A DNA stretch of 64,000 nt, taken from positions 62,001 through 126,000 of the forward strand of contig NZ_CP107995.1 of assembly GCF_036116635.1 (NCBI RefSeq). Reading direction: 5' to 3'. Below the pieces are notes generated by a model. The model was not told where the DNA came from. It worked only from the letters and a program-made list of their open reading frames with translations, and ran no database searches. This DNA is from Amycolatopsis sp. NBC_00345 (GTDB taxonomy: Bacteria > Actinomycetota > Actinomycetes > Mycobacteriales > Pseudonocardiaceae). Shown here in pieces: positions 1 through 8,677 of this stretch; position 1 is the first letter of the stretch, and the number at the start of each line of letters is the position of its first letter. The translations under genes were made by a program, and so were the position numbers.

Positions 1-2
1 GT

Positions 3-1535
3 TTCGCGCCCGCGCTGCCCGGAGGCGGCTGGGCGGACGTCGCCGTGGCCGCCGTGACGATCGCGCTGATCGCGAGCGTCGAGAGCCTGCTGTCCGCGGT
101 CGCCGTCGACAAACTGCACAACGGCGCCCGCTCCAACCTCGACCGTGAGCTGGTCGGCCAGGGCGCCGCCAACATGGTCTCCGGCGCGCTCGGCGGCCTG
201 CCCGTGACCGGCGTGATCGTGCGCAGCTCGACGAACGTGTCCGCCGGCGGCAAGACCCGCGCGTCCGCGATCCTGCACGGGGTGTGGGTGCTGGTGTTCG
301 TGGTCGTGCTCGCCGGCCTGATCCAGAACATCCCGCTGGCCGCGCTCGCCGGCCTGCTGGTGCACGTCGGCGCCAAGCTGGTGAACCCCGGGCACCTCAA
401 GCAGGTGCTGCGTCACGGCGACCTGGCGCTGTACCTCGTCACGCTCGCCGGCGTGGTGGTGTTCGACCTGCTCACCGGCGTGGTCGCCGGGATCGTGCTG
501 GCCCTGCTGCTGATGCTGCGCCGCACCGTCTGGTCCGGCATCCACGTCGAGCGCGACGGCGAGCGCTGGCGCGTGGTGGTGGAAGGCGTGCTCACCTTCC
601 TGTCCGTGCCGCGGCTGACGAAGGTGCTCGGCACCGTCCCGGAAGGCGCGACGGTGACCCTCGAGCTGGTCGTCGACTACCTCGACCACGCCTCGTTCGA
701 AAGCCTGATCAGCTGGCAGCAGGCGCACGAGCGGGCCGGTGGCACGGTGTCCGTCGACGAGGTCGGCCACCCGTGGCTGGCCAAGGGCCGGGAGGGGCAC
801 CCGACGCTGCGGCGCACCGCCGCGGCCGGGGCCGTGCCGCGCTGGCTCGCGCCGTGGTCGGACTGGCAGGCGGCGGACGTCCACGTGCCGGGCCAGCGCG
901 CGCACCCGACGCGCCGCGGCGCCACCGAGTTCCAGCGCCGGGCCGCGCCGCTGCTGCGGGAGACGCTCAGCGGCCTCGCCGACGGCCAGCGGCCGCACAC
1001 CATGTTCATCACCTGCGGCGACTCCCGGATCGTGCCGAACCTCATCACCACCAGCGGCCCGGGAGACCTGTTCACCGTGCGGAACATCGGCAACCTCGTG
1101 CCGCCCGCGCAGGCGGACCCGTCGATGAACGCCGCGGTGGAGTACGCCGTCGGGGTGCTGCGGGTGCGCGAGATCGTGGTCTGCGGCCACTCCAGCTGCG
1201 GTGCGATGGGCGCGCTGGCCGACGGGCCGCCGCCGGGGACGGCGCTGGAAGTGTGGCTGCGGCACGCCGAGCCGAGCCGGACCCGCCGCGGCCCGGTGAC
1301 GCTCGACGGCGAGCGGCCGGGCCGGGAGCCGGACCGGCTGGCCCTGCACAACGTGCTCCAGCAGCTCGAGCACCTCCGCCAGTACCCGATGGTCGTCGAG
1401 GCGGAGCGGCGCGGTGACCTCGTGCTCACCGGGCTGTACTTCGACGTCGGCGAGGCTCAGGTGTCCCTGTCCGACCCGGTGACCGGGGCGTTCGTCACCG
1501 CGGGCACGCCCACCGTCGCCCGTCACGGCGGGTGA
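3..1535 (+). CDS. SulP anion permease-carbonic anhydrase fusion (5' partial)
   Basis: The frame is open from base 3, so the start lies upstream of the window. The visible 510 residues hold the last membrane helices of a SulP-type permease, a STAS domain at about residues 180-260, and a complete beta-carbonic anhydrase at about 300-490. The zinc site is readable as CGDSR (Cys, Asp) followed by CGHSSCG (His, Cys). SulP-carbonic anhydrase fusions are known and are thought to couple bicarbonate transport with CO2 hydration. The gene lies 85 bp upstream of bioD on the same strand. Biotin enzymes use bicarbonate, so a metabolic link is possible but inferred. Substrate (sulfate or bicarbonate) cannot be settled from this fragment. 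Confidence 0.9.
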   Translation, partial: FAPALPGGGWADVAVAAVTIALIASVESLLSAVAVDKLHNGARSNLDRELVGQGAANMVSGALGGLPVTGVIVRSSTNVSAGGKTRASAILHGVWVLVFVVVLAGLIQNIPLAALAGLLVHVGAKLVNPGHLKQVLRHGDLALYLVTLAGVVVFDLLTGVVAGIVLALLLMLRRTVWSGIHVERDGERWRVVVEGVLTFLSVPRLTKVLGTVPEGATVTLELVVDYLDHASFESLISWQQAHERAGGTVSVDEVGHPWLAKGREGHPTLRRTAAAGAVPRWLAPWSDWQAADVHVPGQRAHPTRRGATEFQRRAAPLLRETLSGLADGQRPHTMFITCGDSRIVPNLITTSGPGDLFTVRNIGNLVPPAQADPSMNAAVEYAVGVLRVREIVVCGHSSCGAMGALADGPPPGTALEVWLRHAEPSRTRRGPVTLDGERPGREPDRLALHNVLQQLEHLRQYPMVVEAERRGDLVLTGLYFDVGEAQVSLSDPVTGAFVTAGTPTVARHGG

Positions 1536-1620
1536 CCCGAGCGGGTCGAACCGCAAGATTCATCCGATGGAAGACCGGGCCGTGGTGTGCCCGCCGCGTG
1601 GGCGACTAAGTTGATGGCCC

Positions 1621-2346
1621 GTGACCATGCTGGTGATGACGGGGACCGGGACCGGCGTCGGGAAGACGATCACCACGGCGGCGATCGCGGCCCTGGCCCT
1701 CGGACAGGGGCGGCGGGTGGCCGTGCTCAAACCGGCGCAGACCGGGGTGGCGCCGGACGAGCCGGGTGACCTCGACGAGGTCGTGCGCCTGGCCGGCCGG
1801 GGCCTGACCACCCGTGAGCTGCGACGGTATCCGGATCCGCTGTCCCCGGAGGCGGCCGCGCGCCGCAGCGGGCTGCCGACGCTGGGGCCGGGCGAGATCG
1901 CGGCCGCGGCCAGCGACCTGGACGCCGGGCACGACCTGACGCTGCTGGAAGGCGCGGGCGGGCTGCTCGTCCGGTTCGACGCGCAGGGCAGCGGGCTCGC
2001 GGACGTCGCGTGGGCGCTCGGCGCACCCGTGGTCATCGTCGCCGAAGCCGGCCTCGGCACGCTCAACGCGACCGCGCTGACCGCCGAGGTCGCCACGCGG
2101 CGCGGGCTGAACGTGGCCGGCGTCGTGATCGGCTCCTGGCCCGCCGTGCCGGACCTGGCGGCCGTCGAGAACCTGCGGGACCTGCCGGACGCGGCCGGCG
2201 CGCCGCTGTTAGGGGTGCTGCCCGAGGGGCTGGGCGAGGCGAACCGCGATACCTTCGCCGAGCGGGTGCGCCACGGGCTCTCGCCGTGGTTCGGCGGCGA
2301 GTTCGACCCCGAGACGTTCGCGGGGAGCGTGTCCGCGCAGAAGTGA
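1621..2346 (+). CDS. bioD: ATP-dependent dethiobiotin synthetase
   Basis: BioD makes dethiobiotin from 7,8-diaminopelargonate, CO2 and ATP, the penultimate step of biotin synthesis. The P-loop GTGTGVGKT is at residues 8-16, and the EGAGGLLV motif near residue 110 is typical of the family. At 241 residues the length is normal. The start is GTG at 1621, and an in-frame ATG at 1627 is an equally possible start. The gene is 127 bp upstream of the chosen bioB start. No bioA or bioF lies in the window, so the earlier steps must be encoded elsewhere or upstream. Confidence 0.96.
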   Translation: MTMLVMTGTGTGVGKTITTAAIAALALGQGRRVAVLKPAQTGVAPDEPGDLDEVVRLAGRGLTTRELRRYPDPLSPEAAARRSGLPTLGPGEIAAAASDLDAGHDLTLLEGAGGLLVRFDAQGSGLADVAWALGAPVVIVAEAGLGTLNATALTAEVATRRGLNVAGVVIGSWPAVPDLAAVENLRDLPDAAGAPLLGVLPEGLGEANRDTFAERVRHGLSPWFGGEFDPETFAGSVSAQK

Positions 2347-2473
2347 CGGGTGTCGCAGCCTCGCCACCGGGGGCTCGGGCACGATGACAGGTGACTGGAA
2401 CGCCCGCACCTGGCGCGCGCCGAAAGGCGCCGGCCGGGTGCGGGCGCCCCGCAAGGCAGAGACAGGAGAAGTC

Positions 2474-3499
2474 GTGACCGCAGCCTCCGGGAAGACCGAT
2501 ATCGGTGACGTGCTCGCCGTCGCGCGCGAGCAGGTCCTCGAGCGGGGCGTGGGGCTGTCGGAGGAGCAGGTGCTGGCCGTGCTGCGGCTGCCCGACGAGC
2601 GGCTGTCCGACGCGCTGCAGCTGGCGCACGAGGTCCGCGTGCGCTGGTGCGGGCCCGAGGTGGAGGTCGAGGGCATCGTCAGCCTGAAGACCGGCGGCTG
2701 CCCCGAGGACTGCCACTTCTGCTCCCAGTCCGGCCGCTTCCCGTCGCCGGTGCGCTCGGCCTGGCTGGACGTCCCCGGCCTGGTCAAGGCCGCGCGGCAG
2801 ACCCGGGAGACGGGCGCGAGCGAGTTCTGCATCGTCGCCGCCGTGCGCGGCCCGGACCAGCGGCTGCTCTCGCAGGTCCGCGAGGGCGTGCGGGCGATCC
2901 GCGCGGACGGCAACGACATCCAGATCGCCTGCTCGCTCGGCATGCTCACCCAGGAGCAGGTCGACGAGCTGGTCGAGATGGGCGTGCACCGCTACAACCA
3001 CAACCTCGAGACGGCGCGCTCGCACTTCCCCGAGGTCGTCACCACGCACTCGTGGGAAGAGCGCTGGGACACCCTGCGGATGGTCGCCGAGGCCGGCATG
3101 GAGGTCTGCTGCGGCGGCATCATCGGCATGGGGGAGACGGTCGAGCAGCGGGCGGAGTTCGCGGTGCAGCTGGCGCAGCTGAGCCCGCACGAGGTGCCGA
3201 TGAACTTCCTGATCCCGCAGCCGGGCACGCCGTACGAGCACTACGAGATCGTCGAGGGCAAGGACGCGCTGCGCACGGTCGCGGCGTTCCGGCTCGCGAT
3301 GCCGCGCACGATGCTGCGCTTCGCCGGCGGCCGGGAGCTGACGCTCGGCGACCTCGGCGCGGAGCAGGGCATGCTCGGCGGGGTCAACGCGATCATCGTC
3401 GGCAACTACCTGACCAACCTCGGCCGCCCCGCGAGCGCCGACCTGAAGATGCTGGACGAGCTGAAGATGCCGGTGAAGGCGCTCAGTGACAGCCTCTGA
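2474..3499 (+). CDS. bioB: Biotin synthase
   Basis: BioB is the radical-SAM enzyme that inserts sulfur into dethiobiotin. The radical-SAM cysteines are in GGCPEDCHFCSQS (CxxxCxxC, about residues 75-87), and the conserved YNHNLET block is near residue 175. GTG at 2474 is preceded by AGGAGA at 2464-2469 and gives a normal 341-residue protein. An in-frame ATG at 2384 would add 30 low-complexity residues with no good ribosome site. The 3' end overlaps the bsaP start by 14 nt, which implies translational coupling. Confidence 0.97.
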   Translation: MTAASGKTDIGDVLAVAREQVLERGVGLSEEQVLAVLRLPDERLSDALQLAHEVRVRWCGPEVEVEGIVSLKTGGCPEDCHFCSQSGRFPSPVRSAWLDVPGLVKAARQTRETGASEFCIVAAVRGPDQRLLSQVREGVRAIRADGNDIQIACSLGMLTQEQVDELVEMGVHRYNHNLETARSHFPEVVTTHSWEERWDTLRMVAEAGMEVCCGGIIGMGETVEQRAEFAVQLAQLSPHEVPMNFLIPQPGTPYEHYEIVEGKDALRTVAAFRLAMPRTMLRFAGGRELTLGDLGAEQGMLGGVNAIIVGNYLTNLGRPASADLKMLDELKMPVKALSDSL

Positions 3500-3692
3500 C
3501 CAACCCGGCTATTGCGTCCACTGTGGACAACCGTCGGCGGGGGGCACGGACCACGCGGCCTGCCACAACCCGCGCACGGAGCTGGAGCCGCCGCGCTTCT
3601 GCGTGTTCTGCGCGCGGCGGCTGGTGGTGCAGGTGACCCCGGTCGGCTGGACGGCGCGGTGCAGCAGGCACGGCGAGACCGCCAGCGCCTGA
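3486..3692 (+). CDS. bsaP: Biotin synthase auxiliary protein BsaP
   Basis: This 68-residue protein has paired cysteines (CVHC near residue 10, CVFC near residue 40) plus two further cysteines, which suits a small metal- or iron-sulfur-binding protein. It starts with GTG inside the end of bioB. In mycobacteria the equivalent small gene downstream of bioB (Rv1590) was shown to be an auxiliary protein that biotin synthase needs for turnover. The assignment rests on the position, size and Cys pattern. The cluster type cannot be read from the sequence. Confidence 0.85.
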   Translation: MTASDQPGYCVHCGQPSAGGTDHAACHNPRTELEPPRFCVFCARRLVVQVTPVGWTARCSRHGETASA

Positions 3693-3761
3693 CCGCGGGT
3701 GACCTCCGGGCGGGGACCGGTTACGCTCGGTTCCGCACACGCGCAGGGGAGGGAGTCCGGG

Positions 3762-4367
3762 GTGGTCGATTCCGCGGGCAAGGCAGCACACCGGTCGTCC
3801 GGCGTGGCCGAGGCCTGGTCGGTACCGGTGCTCTTCCCGCCGCACCGCCTGCGGCCCAAGGTCGTGGTGAAGGCGGACCTGCTGCCCGCCGTGAGCGTGC
3901 TCTCGACCGCCGGGCTGCTCGGCATTCCGCTCGGCTGGCTGTGGTCGCTGATGGCGCCGCCGGAGCGGGTCCGTGTGGTCACCGGCGACGGCCAGCTCGC
4001 CCCGCTGGAGCTGGAGAGCTGGCACCGCTTCGACGACCTGGCCATCTACGGTTTCCTCGCGCTCGCCACCGGCCTTCTGGTCGGCATCGTCGCGTGGCTG
4101 ATGCGTGAACGCCGTGGCCCGGTGGTCTTCCTGGCCGCGGCCGGCGGGGCCACGCTCGCCGCCTGGCTGGGCACGCAGCTCGGGGCCGCGTTCGTGAACT
4201 CGAAGTACGCCGTGGACACCGCCCCGGCGCTGGGCGCGGTGGTCGCCCAGGCGCCCCGGCTGGAGTCCGGCTGGGTGGTGCTGGCCGCGCCGCTGATGAC
4301 CTCGCTGGTGTACGCGCTGCTCACGGCCTGGAACGGCCGGGAAGACCTGGGCCGCCGGCTCGGCTGA
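3762..4367 (+). CDS. DUF2567 membrane protein
   Basis: This is a 201-residue integral membrane protein with about four helices (near residues 35-55, 85-105, 115-135 and 175-195) and a periplasmic loop after the first. It corresponds by position and size to Rv1591, a DUF2567 protein of unknown function next to bioB/bsaP in mycobacteria. I chose GTG at 3762 because of the purine-rich GGGGAGGGA at 3746-3754. A GTG at 3699 in the same frame is the longest possible start. It lies co-directional with the biotin genes and ends before a palindromic repeat. Confidence 0.75.
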   Translation: MVDSAGKAAHRSSGVAEAWSVPVLFPPHRLRPKVVVKADLLPAVSVLSTAGLLGIPLGWLWSLMAPPERVRVVTGDGQLAPLELESWHRFDDLAIYGFLALATGLLVGIVAWLMRERRGPVVFLAAAGGATLAAWLGTQLGAAFVNSKYAVDTAPALGAVVAQAPRLESGWVVLAAPLMTSLVYALLTAWNGREDLGRRLG

Positions 4368-4391
4368 GCCTGCGCCCACCCACGAAGACTC

Positions 4392-4431
4392 GTGAGTGTT
4401 TATGACGGTTAGAACCGTCATAAACACTCAC
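4392..4431. repeat. Intergenic palindrome, copy 1
   Basis: Arms GTGAGTGTTTATGACGGTT and its complement flank a 2-nt centre, here AG instead of CT. The element lies between two convergent genes, so it can act as a bidirectional terminator. The same element recurs near 20.2, 41.4, 56.0 and 57.8 kb. Confidence 0.9.
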
Positions 4432-4442
4432 AAGCGGTTCGG

Positions 4443-5159
4443 CTAGTTCAGGTTGCCCGGCTTGGTGAAGTCGGCCAGTTCCGTGGGCGGCAGGGGGACC
4501 GCGCTGAGCGTCGAGAGGAAGCCGGTCTCGCGGGTGAGCAGGCGGCAGACGATCCGCAGCCGGCGCAGGGGATGGGTCTCTTCGAGCAGGAGCTGACGGT
4601 CCTCGATGGGCAGCAGGCAGTCGGCCGCCAGCTGGTAGGCCAGCTCGGCGATGTCGGCGTCCTCGGCGGGGGAGTGCCAGTCCTCGGCGTGCCAGGCCGC
4701 TTCGCAGTAACGCTGGTGCGCCGTGCGCGCGACCTCGCCGAGCCGGGCCGCCGTGTCGCTCGCCGCGGCCGGCGTCACCTCGTCGGGCAGCCAGTCGACG
4801 ACGCCGATCAGGTACGGCGCCGACGTGCTGTCGATTTCCCGCAGCCGGAAGCGCCGGCTGGCCTTGCTGACCACGTCGTACCGGCCGTCGGGCAGGCGCT
4901 TCGCCTCGCGCAGCACCGTGCCGCAGCCGATGTCGTACACGTGGCCCAGACCGGTCACCTCACGCACCAGCGGGGCCCGGAGCGCGATGACGCCGAACTC
5001 GCGGCCGGGCACGCCGCCGCTCACCAGGTCCGACATCAGCTGCCGGTAGCGCGGCTCGAAGATGTGCAGCGGCAGATGGGTGCCGGGGAGCAGCACGGTC
5101 TGCAGCGGGAACAACGGCAGAGTCGCCGTCCCGCTGGGGTCCTGCTCCGGCTCGGTCAC
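4443..5159 (-). CDS. LON peptidase substrate-binding domain protein
   Basis: The protein has 238 residues, with a LON N-terminal-type domain starting at TLPLFPLQTVLLPGTHLPL (about residues 13-31) and the typical IFEPRY motif at about 34-39. There is no AAA or Ser-Lys protease domain, so this is a stand-alone substrate-binding domain protein, common in actinobacteria and of unsettled role. The start is GTG. It is convergent with DUF2567 and lies 39 bp downstream of nrtR on the same strand, so the two may share a transcript. Confidence 0.85.
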   Translation of the reverse strand: MTEPEQDPSGTATLPLFPLQTVLLPGTHLPLHIFEPRYRQLMSDLVSGGVPGREFGVIALRAPLVREVTGLGHVYDIGCGTVLREAKRLPDGRYDVVSKASRRFRLREIDSTSAPYLIGVVDWLPDEVTPAAASDTAARLGEVARTAHQRYCEAAWHAEDWHSPAEDADIAELAYQLAADCLLPIEDRQLLLEETHPLRRLRIVCRLLTRETGFLSTLSAVPLPPTELADFTKPGNLN

Positions 5160-5198
5160 GCGTCCACCGTACGGGTACCCGGGCAGGCTCGCAGTCCG

Positions 5199-5897
5199 TC
5201 ACCTTTCAGGTGGCGGCTTGAGGACTGCGAACGGGTCAGTGACCTGCATCCCTTTGCCTGCGAAGGAGAATTGCGCGGCGGGACGGCCGCCGGCCCGACC
5301 GGGTGACGTCGTGTGCCCCGTCGGCACAAGCAGTCCGCGGCGGGAGAGCACGCGCTGCAGATTCGTCGCGGAAACCTTGTAGCCGAGCGCCGCGGAGTAC
5401 AGCCCGCGCAGCTCGGAGACCGTGAACTCCTCGGGTGCCAGGGCGAAACCGAGGTTGGTGTAGCTCAGTTTCGAGCGCAGCCGGTCCCGCGCGCGCAGCA
5501 CGATCGCCTCGTGGTCGAACGCGGTGCGTGGCAGCGCGTCCACGTCGTGCCACTCCGTGTCCTCGGGCACTTCGGGGTCGACACCGGAGGGGACCAGGCC
5601 GAGGAACGCCGTCGCCACGACCCGCGGCCCCGGCACGCGGTCCGGCGCGCTGAACACCGAAAGCTGCTCCACGTGCTTGAGCCGGCGCACGTCGACCTTC
5701 TCCGCGAGCTGGCGCCGGATCGAGGTCTCCACGTCCTCGTCCGGGCGCAGCCGGCCGCCCGGCAGGGACCAGCGGCCGAGGTGCGGATCAAGCGCCCGGC
5801 GCCAGAGCAGCACCCGCAGTGTGTCCGAGCGCACTTGAAGGACCGCGCCCAGAACCTCGTGGGCGAGGGGGGTCCGGGTGTTAATATGACTTCGCAC
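5199..5897 (-). CDS. nrtR: NrtR-type NUDIX transcriptional regulator of NAD synthesis
   Basis: This 232-residue protein has an N-terminal NUDIX fold and a C-terminal winged helix (about residues 155-225), the NrtR layout. The Nudix box begins GGRLRPDEDVE but continues RRQLAEKVDV, so the catalytic RE and EE pairs have become RQ and EK. This suits a sensor that binds ADP-ribose-type ligands rather than a hydrolase. It is divergent from nadABC, as in mycobacteria (Rv1593c). A perfect TATAAT on the minus strand (5911-5906) lies about 8 nt before the GTG start, so the mRNA is probably leaderless. Autoregulation through the adjacent dyad is inferred. Confidence 0.85.
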   Translation of the reverse strand: MRSHINTRTPLAHEVLGAVLQVRSDTLRVLLWRRALDPHLGRWSLPGGRLRPDEDVETSIRRQLAEKVDVRRLKHVEQLSVFSAPDRVPGPRVVATAFLGLVPSGVDPEVPEDTEWHDVDALPRTAFDHEAIVLRARDRLRSKLSYTNLGFALAPEEFTVSELRGLYSAALGYKVSATNLQRVLSRRGLLVPTGHTTSPGRAGGRPAAQFSFAGKGMQVTDPFAVLKPPPER

Positions 5898-5922
5898 GGT
5901 TTTCGATTATAAGGCGAAAACC
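5898..5922. promoter_or_regulatory. Candidate NrtR operator over the nrtR -10 box
   Basis: GGTTTTCG (5898-5905) and CGAAAACC (5915-5922) form an 8-bp inverted repeat around a 9-nt spacer. The minus-strand TATAAT for nrtR sits inside the spacer. The dyad is the only clear one in the nrtR-nadA gap, so it is the best candidate for a site controlling both directions. Confidence 0.6.
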
Positions 5923-5949
5923 CGCCATCGGTCCACAGGAGGGCCAGAC

Positions 5950-6030
5950 GTGAACGAGCTTGCGAGTGAACCATTCAACACTGCGTCTTCGGCTCAGGCC
6001 GCACCGAGCTTCAGCGAGGTGGGCGCATGA
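5950..6030 (+). CDS. 26-residue upstream ORF coupled to nadA
   Basis: GTG at 5950 is preceded by a full AGGAGGG at 5937-5943 (6-nt spacing), the strongest ribosome site in the nad region. It reads 26 codons and stops at TGA 6028-6030, overlapping the nadA ATG as ATGA. nadA itself has only a weak GAGGTG upstream, so its translation probably depends on ribosomes finishing this ORF. The peptide shows no run of one amino acid, so classic attenuation is not evident. It could be a mere coupling device. Function unknown. Confidence 0.5.
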   Translation: MNELASEPFNTASSAQAAPSFSEVGA

Positions 6031-7037
6031 GTATTACGGTTGAGGCAGACTTCACGCCCTACGGCGGGGTCGAGGCGAACGCCGAATGGGCCGACGAGGT
6101 GCGCGCACTCGCCCGCAAACGCGACGCGGTGCTGCTGGCGCACAACTACCAGGTCCCGGAGATCCAGGACATCGCGGACTTCACGGGCGATTCGCTGGCG
6201 TTGAGCCGGATCGCGGCGAGCAGCGACGCCTCCACCATCGTCTTCTGCGGCGTGCACTTCATGGCCGAGACGGCGAAGATCCTGGCCCCGCGGAAGACGG
6301 TGCTGATCCCCGACGCGCGGGCCGGCTGCTCGCTCGCCGACTCCATCACCGGCGACCAGCTGCGGGAGTGGAAGGCCGAGCACCCCGGCGCGGTGGTGGT
6401 GTCCTACGTGAACACGACCGCCGAGGTGAAGGCCGAGACCGACATCTGCTGCACGTCCTCGAACGCCGTGGACGTGGTCGCCTCCATCCCGGCTGACCAG
6501 GAGGTTCTCTTCCTGCCGGACCAGTTCCTCGGCGCGCACGTCAAGCGCGTGACCGGCCGGGAGAACATGCACGTCTGGGCCGGGGAGTGCCACGTGCACG
6601 CCGGGATCAACGGCGCCGAGCTGGCCGCGCGGGCCGCGGAGAACCCGGACGCCGACCTGTTCATCCACCCCGAGTGCGGCTGCGCGACGTCGGCGCTCTA
6701 CCTCGCCGGGGAGGGCGCGGTGGCGCCGGAGCGGGTGAAGATCCTCTCCACCGGCGACATGGTGCACGCGGCTCGTGACACCAAGGCGAAGTCGGTTCTG
6801 GTGGCCACCGAGATCGGCATGATCCACCAGCTGCGCAAGGCCGCGCCGGAGATCGACTTCCGGGCGGTGAACGAACGGGCGTCGTGCCGGTACATGAAGA
6901 TGATCACCCCCGCGGCGTTGCTGCGGAGCCTGCGGGACGGCGCGGACGAGGTGCACGTCGACCTCGAAACGGCGGCGAAGGCGCGCGCTTCGGTGCAGCG
7001 GATGATCGAAATCGGGCAGTCCGGCGGCGGCGAATGA
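6027..7037 (+). CDS. nadA: Quinolinate synthase A
   Basis: NadA condenses iminoaspartate with dihydroxyacetone phosphate to quinolinate, using a [4Fe-4S] cluster. Candidate cluster cysteines are in DARAGCS, TDICC and HPECGC, and the LLAHNYQVPEIQDIADF block near residue 40 is diagnostic. The length, 336 residues, is normal. It opens the nadA-nadB-nadC operon and overlaps both the upstream ORF and nadB by ATGA. It is likely controlled by the divergent NrtR. Confidence 0.97.
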   Translation: MSITVEADFTPYGGVEANAEWADEVRALARKRDAVLLAHNYQVPEIQDIADFTGDSLALSRIAASSDASTIVFCGVHFMAETAKILAPRKTVLIPDARAGCSLADSITGDQLREWKAEHPGAVVVSYVNTTAEVKAETDICCTSSNAVDVVASIPADQEVLFLPDQFLGAHVKRVTGRENMHVWAGECHVHAGINGAELAARAAENPDADLFIHPECGCATSALYLAGEGAVAPERVKILSTGDMVHAARDTKAKSVLVATEIGMIHQLRKAAPEIDFRAVNERASCRYMKMITPAALLRSLRDGADEVHVDLETAAKARASVQRMIEIGQSGGGE

Positions 7038-8677
7038 CCACGCCGGTTAATGCTTCGCAGGCTAAAACCCCGGCCTGGGAAGCGCGCGCGGACCTGGTCG
7101 TCGTCGGCAGCGGGGTGGCCGGGCTGACGGCCGCGCTGCGGGCACGGGAACTCGGGCTGCACGTCCTCGTGATCACCAAGGCCGCGGTCGCGGACGGCAA
7201 CACGCGCTGGGCCCAGGGCGGCGTCGCGGTGGTCCTGGAGGGCGAGCACGACCTGGGCGACTCCGTCGCGAAGCACGCCGAGGACACCTTCACCGCGGGT
7301 GCGGGCTTGTGCGACGAGGACGCAGCGCGCTCGATCCTCGACGGTGGGCCGGCCGCGGTCGAGCGGTTACGCCGTGGCGGCGCGACCTTCGACGCCGGCA
7401 CCGAGGGCCTGGCGCGGGCCCGCGAGGGCGGGCACAGCGCGTTCCGCGTGATCCACGCGGGCGGTGACGCCACCGGCGCGGAGGTCGAGCGGACGCTCGT
7501 CGCGCAGGCGGGCAGCCGGCGCGTGCCGGTGCTGGAGCACCACATCGCGGTCGACGCGCTGCGCACCCCGGCGGGCGAGGTGGCCGGGGTGACGGTGCTG
7601 GACCGTGACGGCGTGCCCGGGGTGGTGCGGGCGTCCGCGGTGCTGCTGGCCAGCGGCGGGTTCGGGCAGCTGTACCAGGCGACGTCGAACCCGGAGATCG
7701 CGACCGGCGACGGGCTCGCGCTCGCGCTGCGGGCCGGGGCGACCGTGGCCGACGTCGAGTTCGTGCAGTTTCACCCGACGGTGCTCTACACGCCGGGCGC
7801 CCGCGGCCGGTGCCCGCTGGTCACCGAGGCCGTCCGCGGCGAGGGCGCGACCCTCGTCGACGGCGCGGGCGCGTCGGTGATGCACGGCGTGCACCCGCTG
7901 GGCGACCTGGCCCCGCGTGACGTCGTCTCGGCGGCGATCACCCGACGGATGGGGCTCGCGCCGGGCGGGGTCGACGACCACGTTTTCCTGGACGCCACCA
8001 GCGTTCCCGGCTTCGCGAAGCGGTTCCCGACCGTGTTCGCGGCGTGCGCGGTGCTCGGCGTCGACCCGGCGAAGGACGCGATCCCGGTGACGCCCGCGGC
8101 GCACTTCGCATGTGGCGGCGTGGTGACCACTGTGGACGGACGGTCCACCGTGCGCGGCCTGTACGCCGCCGGTGAGGTGGCCCGCACCGGCCTGCACGGC
8201 GCGAACCGCCTGGCGTCCAACAGCCTGCTCGAAGGGCTGGTCGTCGGGCATCGGGTGGCCGAGGCCGTGGCCGCGGACCTCGCGGCCGGCCTGCTGCCCG
8301 ACCCGGCGCGCGGGCGCCTGCCGGCCAGCGCGGTCGCGCCGGCGGCGGATCGCGACGCGTTGCAGCGTGTGATGAGCCGGTACGCCGCCATCGGCCGGGA
8401 CGCCGACGGGCTGGCCGCCGCCGGATCGGTGCTCGACCTGTCCACGCAGGACAGTCCGCTGTGGACGCACGCGGCGGTCGAGGACGCCGCGCTCACCGTG
8501 GCGGCACAGGCTTTGCTCACCGCGGCGGCGCTGCGCACCGAATCGCGGGGCTGCCACGTGCGGACTGATTTCCCCGAGCGGGACGAGCGGGACTGGCGGC
8601 GTAGCCAGCTGCTCCGGCTCAGCCTGTCCGGCCAGCCGGTGCTGGCCGAGAAGATCCCACTGGAGGGTGTGGCATGA
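7034..8677 (+). CDS. nadB: L-aspartate oxidase
   Basis: NadB oxidises L-aspartate to iminoaspartate for NadA. The FAD Rossmann motif VVGSGVAGLTAALRA is at about residues 23-37. The succinate-dehydrogenase-type flavoprotein core includes QFHPT and a Pro-Arg-Asp motif (LAPRDVVS) of the active site. The protein has 547 residues. The frame is open further upstream, but ATG at 7034 makes the ATGA overlap with nadA and matches the family start. Confidence 0.96.
   Translation: MTTPVNASQAKTPAWEARADLVVVGSGVAGLTAALRARELGLHVLVITKAAVADGNTRWAQGGVAVVLEGEHDLGDSVAKHAEDTFTAGAGLCDEDAARSILDGGPAAVERLRRGGATFDAGTEGLARAREGGHSAFRVIHAGGDATGAEVERTLVAQAGSRRVPVLEHHIAVDALRTPAGEVAGVTVLDRDGVPGVVRASAVLLASGGFGQLYQATSNPEIATGDGLALALRAGATVADVEFVQFHPTVLYTPGARGRCPLVTEAVRGEGATLVDGAGASVMHGVHPLGDLAPRDVVSAAITRRMGLAPGGVDDHVFLDATSVPGFAKRFPTVFAACAVLGVDPAKDAIPVTPAAHFACGGVVTTVDGRSTVRGLYAAGEVARTGLHGANRLASNSLLEGLVVGHRVAEAVAADLAAGLLPDPARGRLPASAVAPAADRDALQRVMSRYAAIGRDADGLAAAGSVLDLSTQDSPLWTHAAVEDAALTVAAQALLTAAALRTESRGCHVRTDFPERDERDWRRSQLLRLSLSGQPVLAEKIPLEGVA

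Noticed and set aside
2384..2473. Longer start for biotin synthase at ATG 2384
   Set aside because: There is no ribosome site, the extra 30 residues are low complexity, and GTG 2474 has AGGAGA and the family start.
2063..3241. 392-codon minus-strand open frame opposite bioD/bioB
   Set aside because: It is a shadow of two certain biotin genes, with an Arg/Ala/His-rich product.
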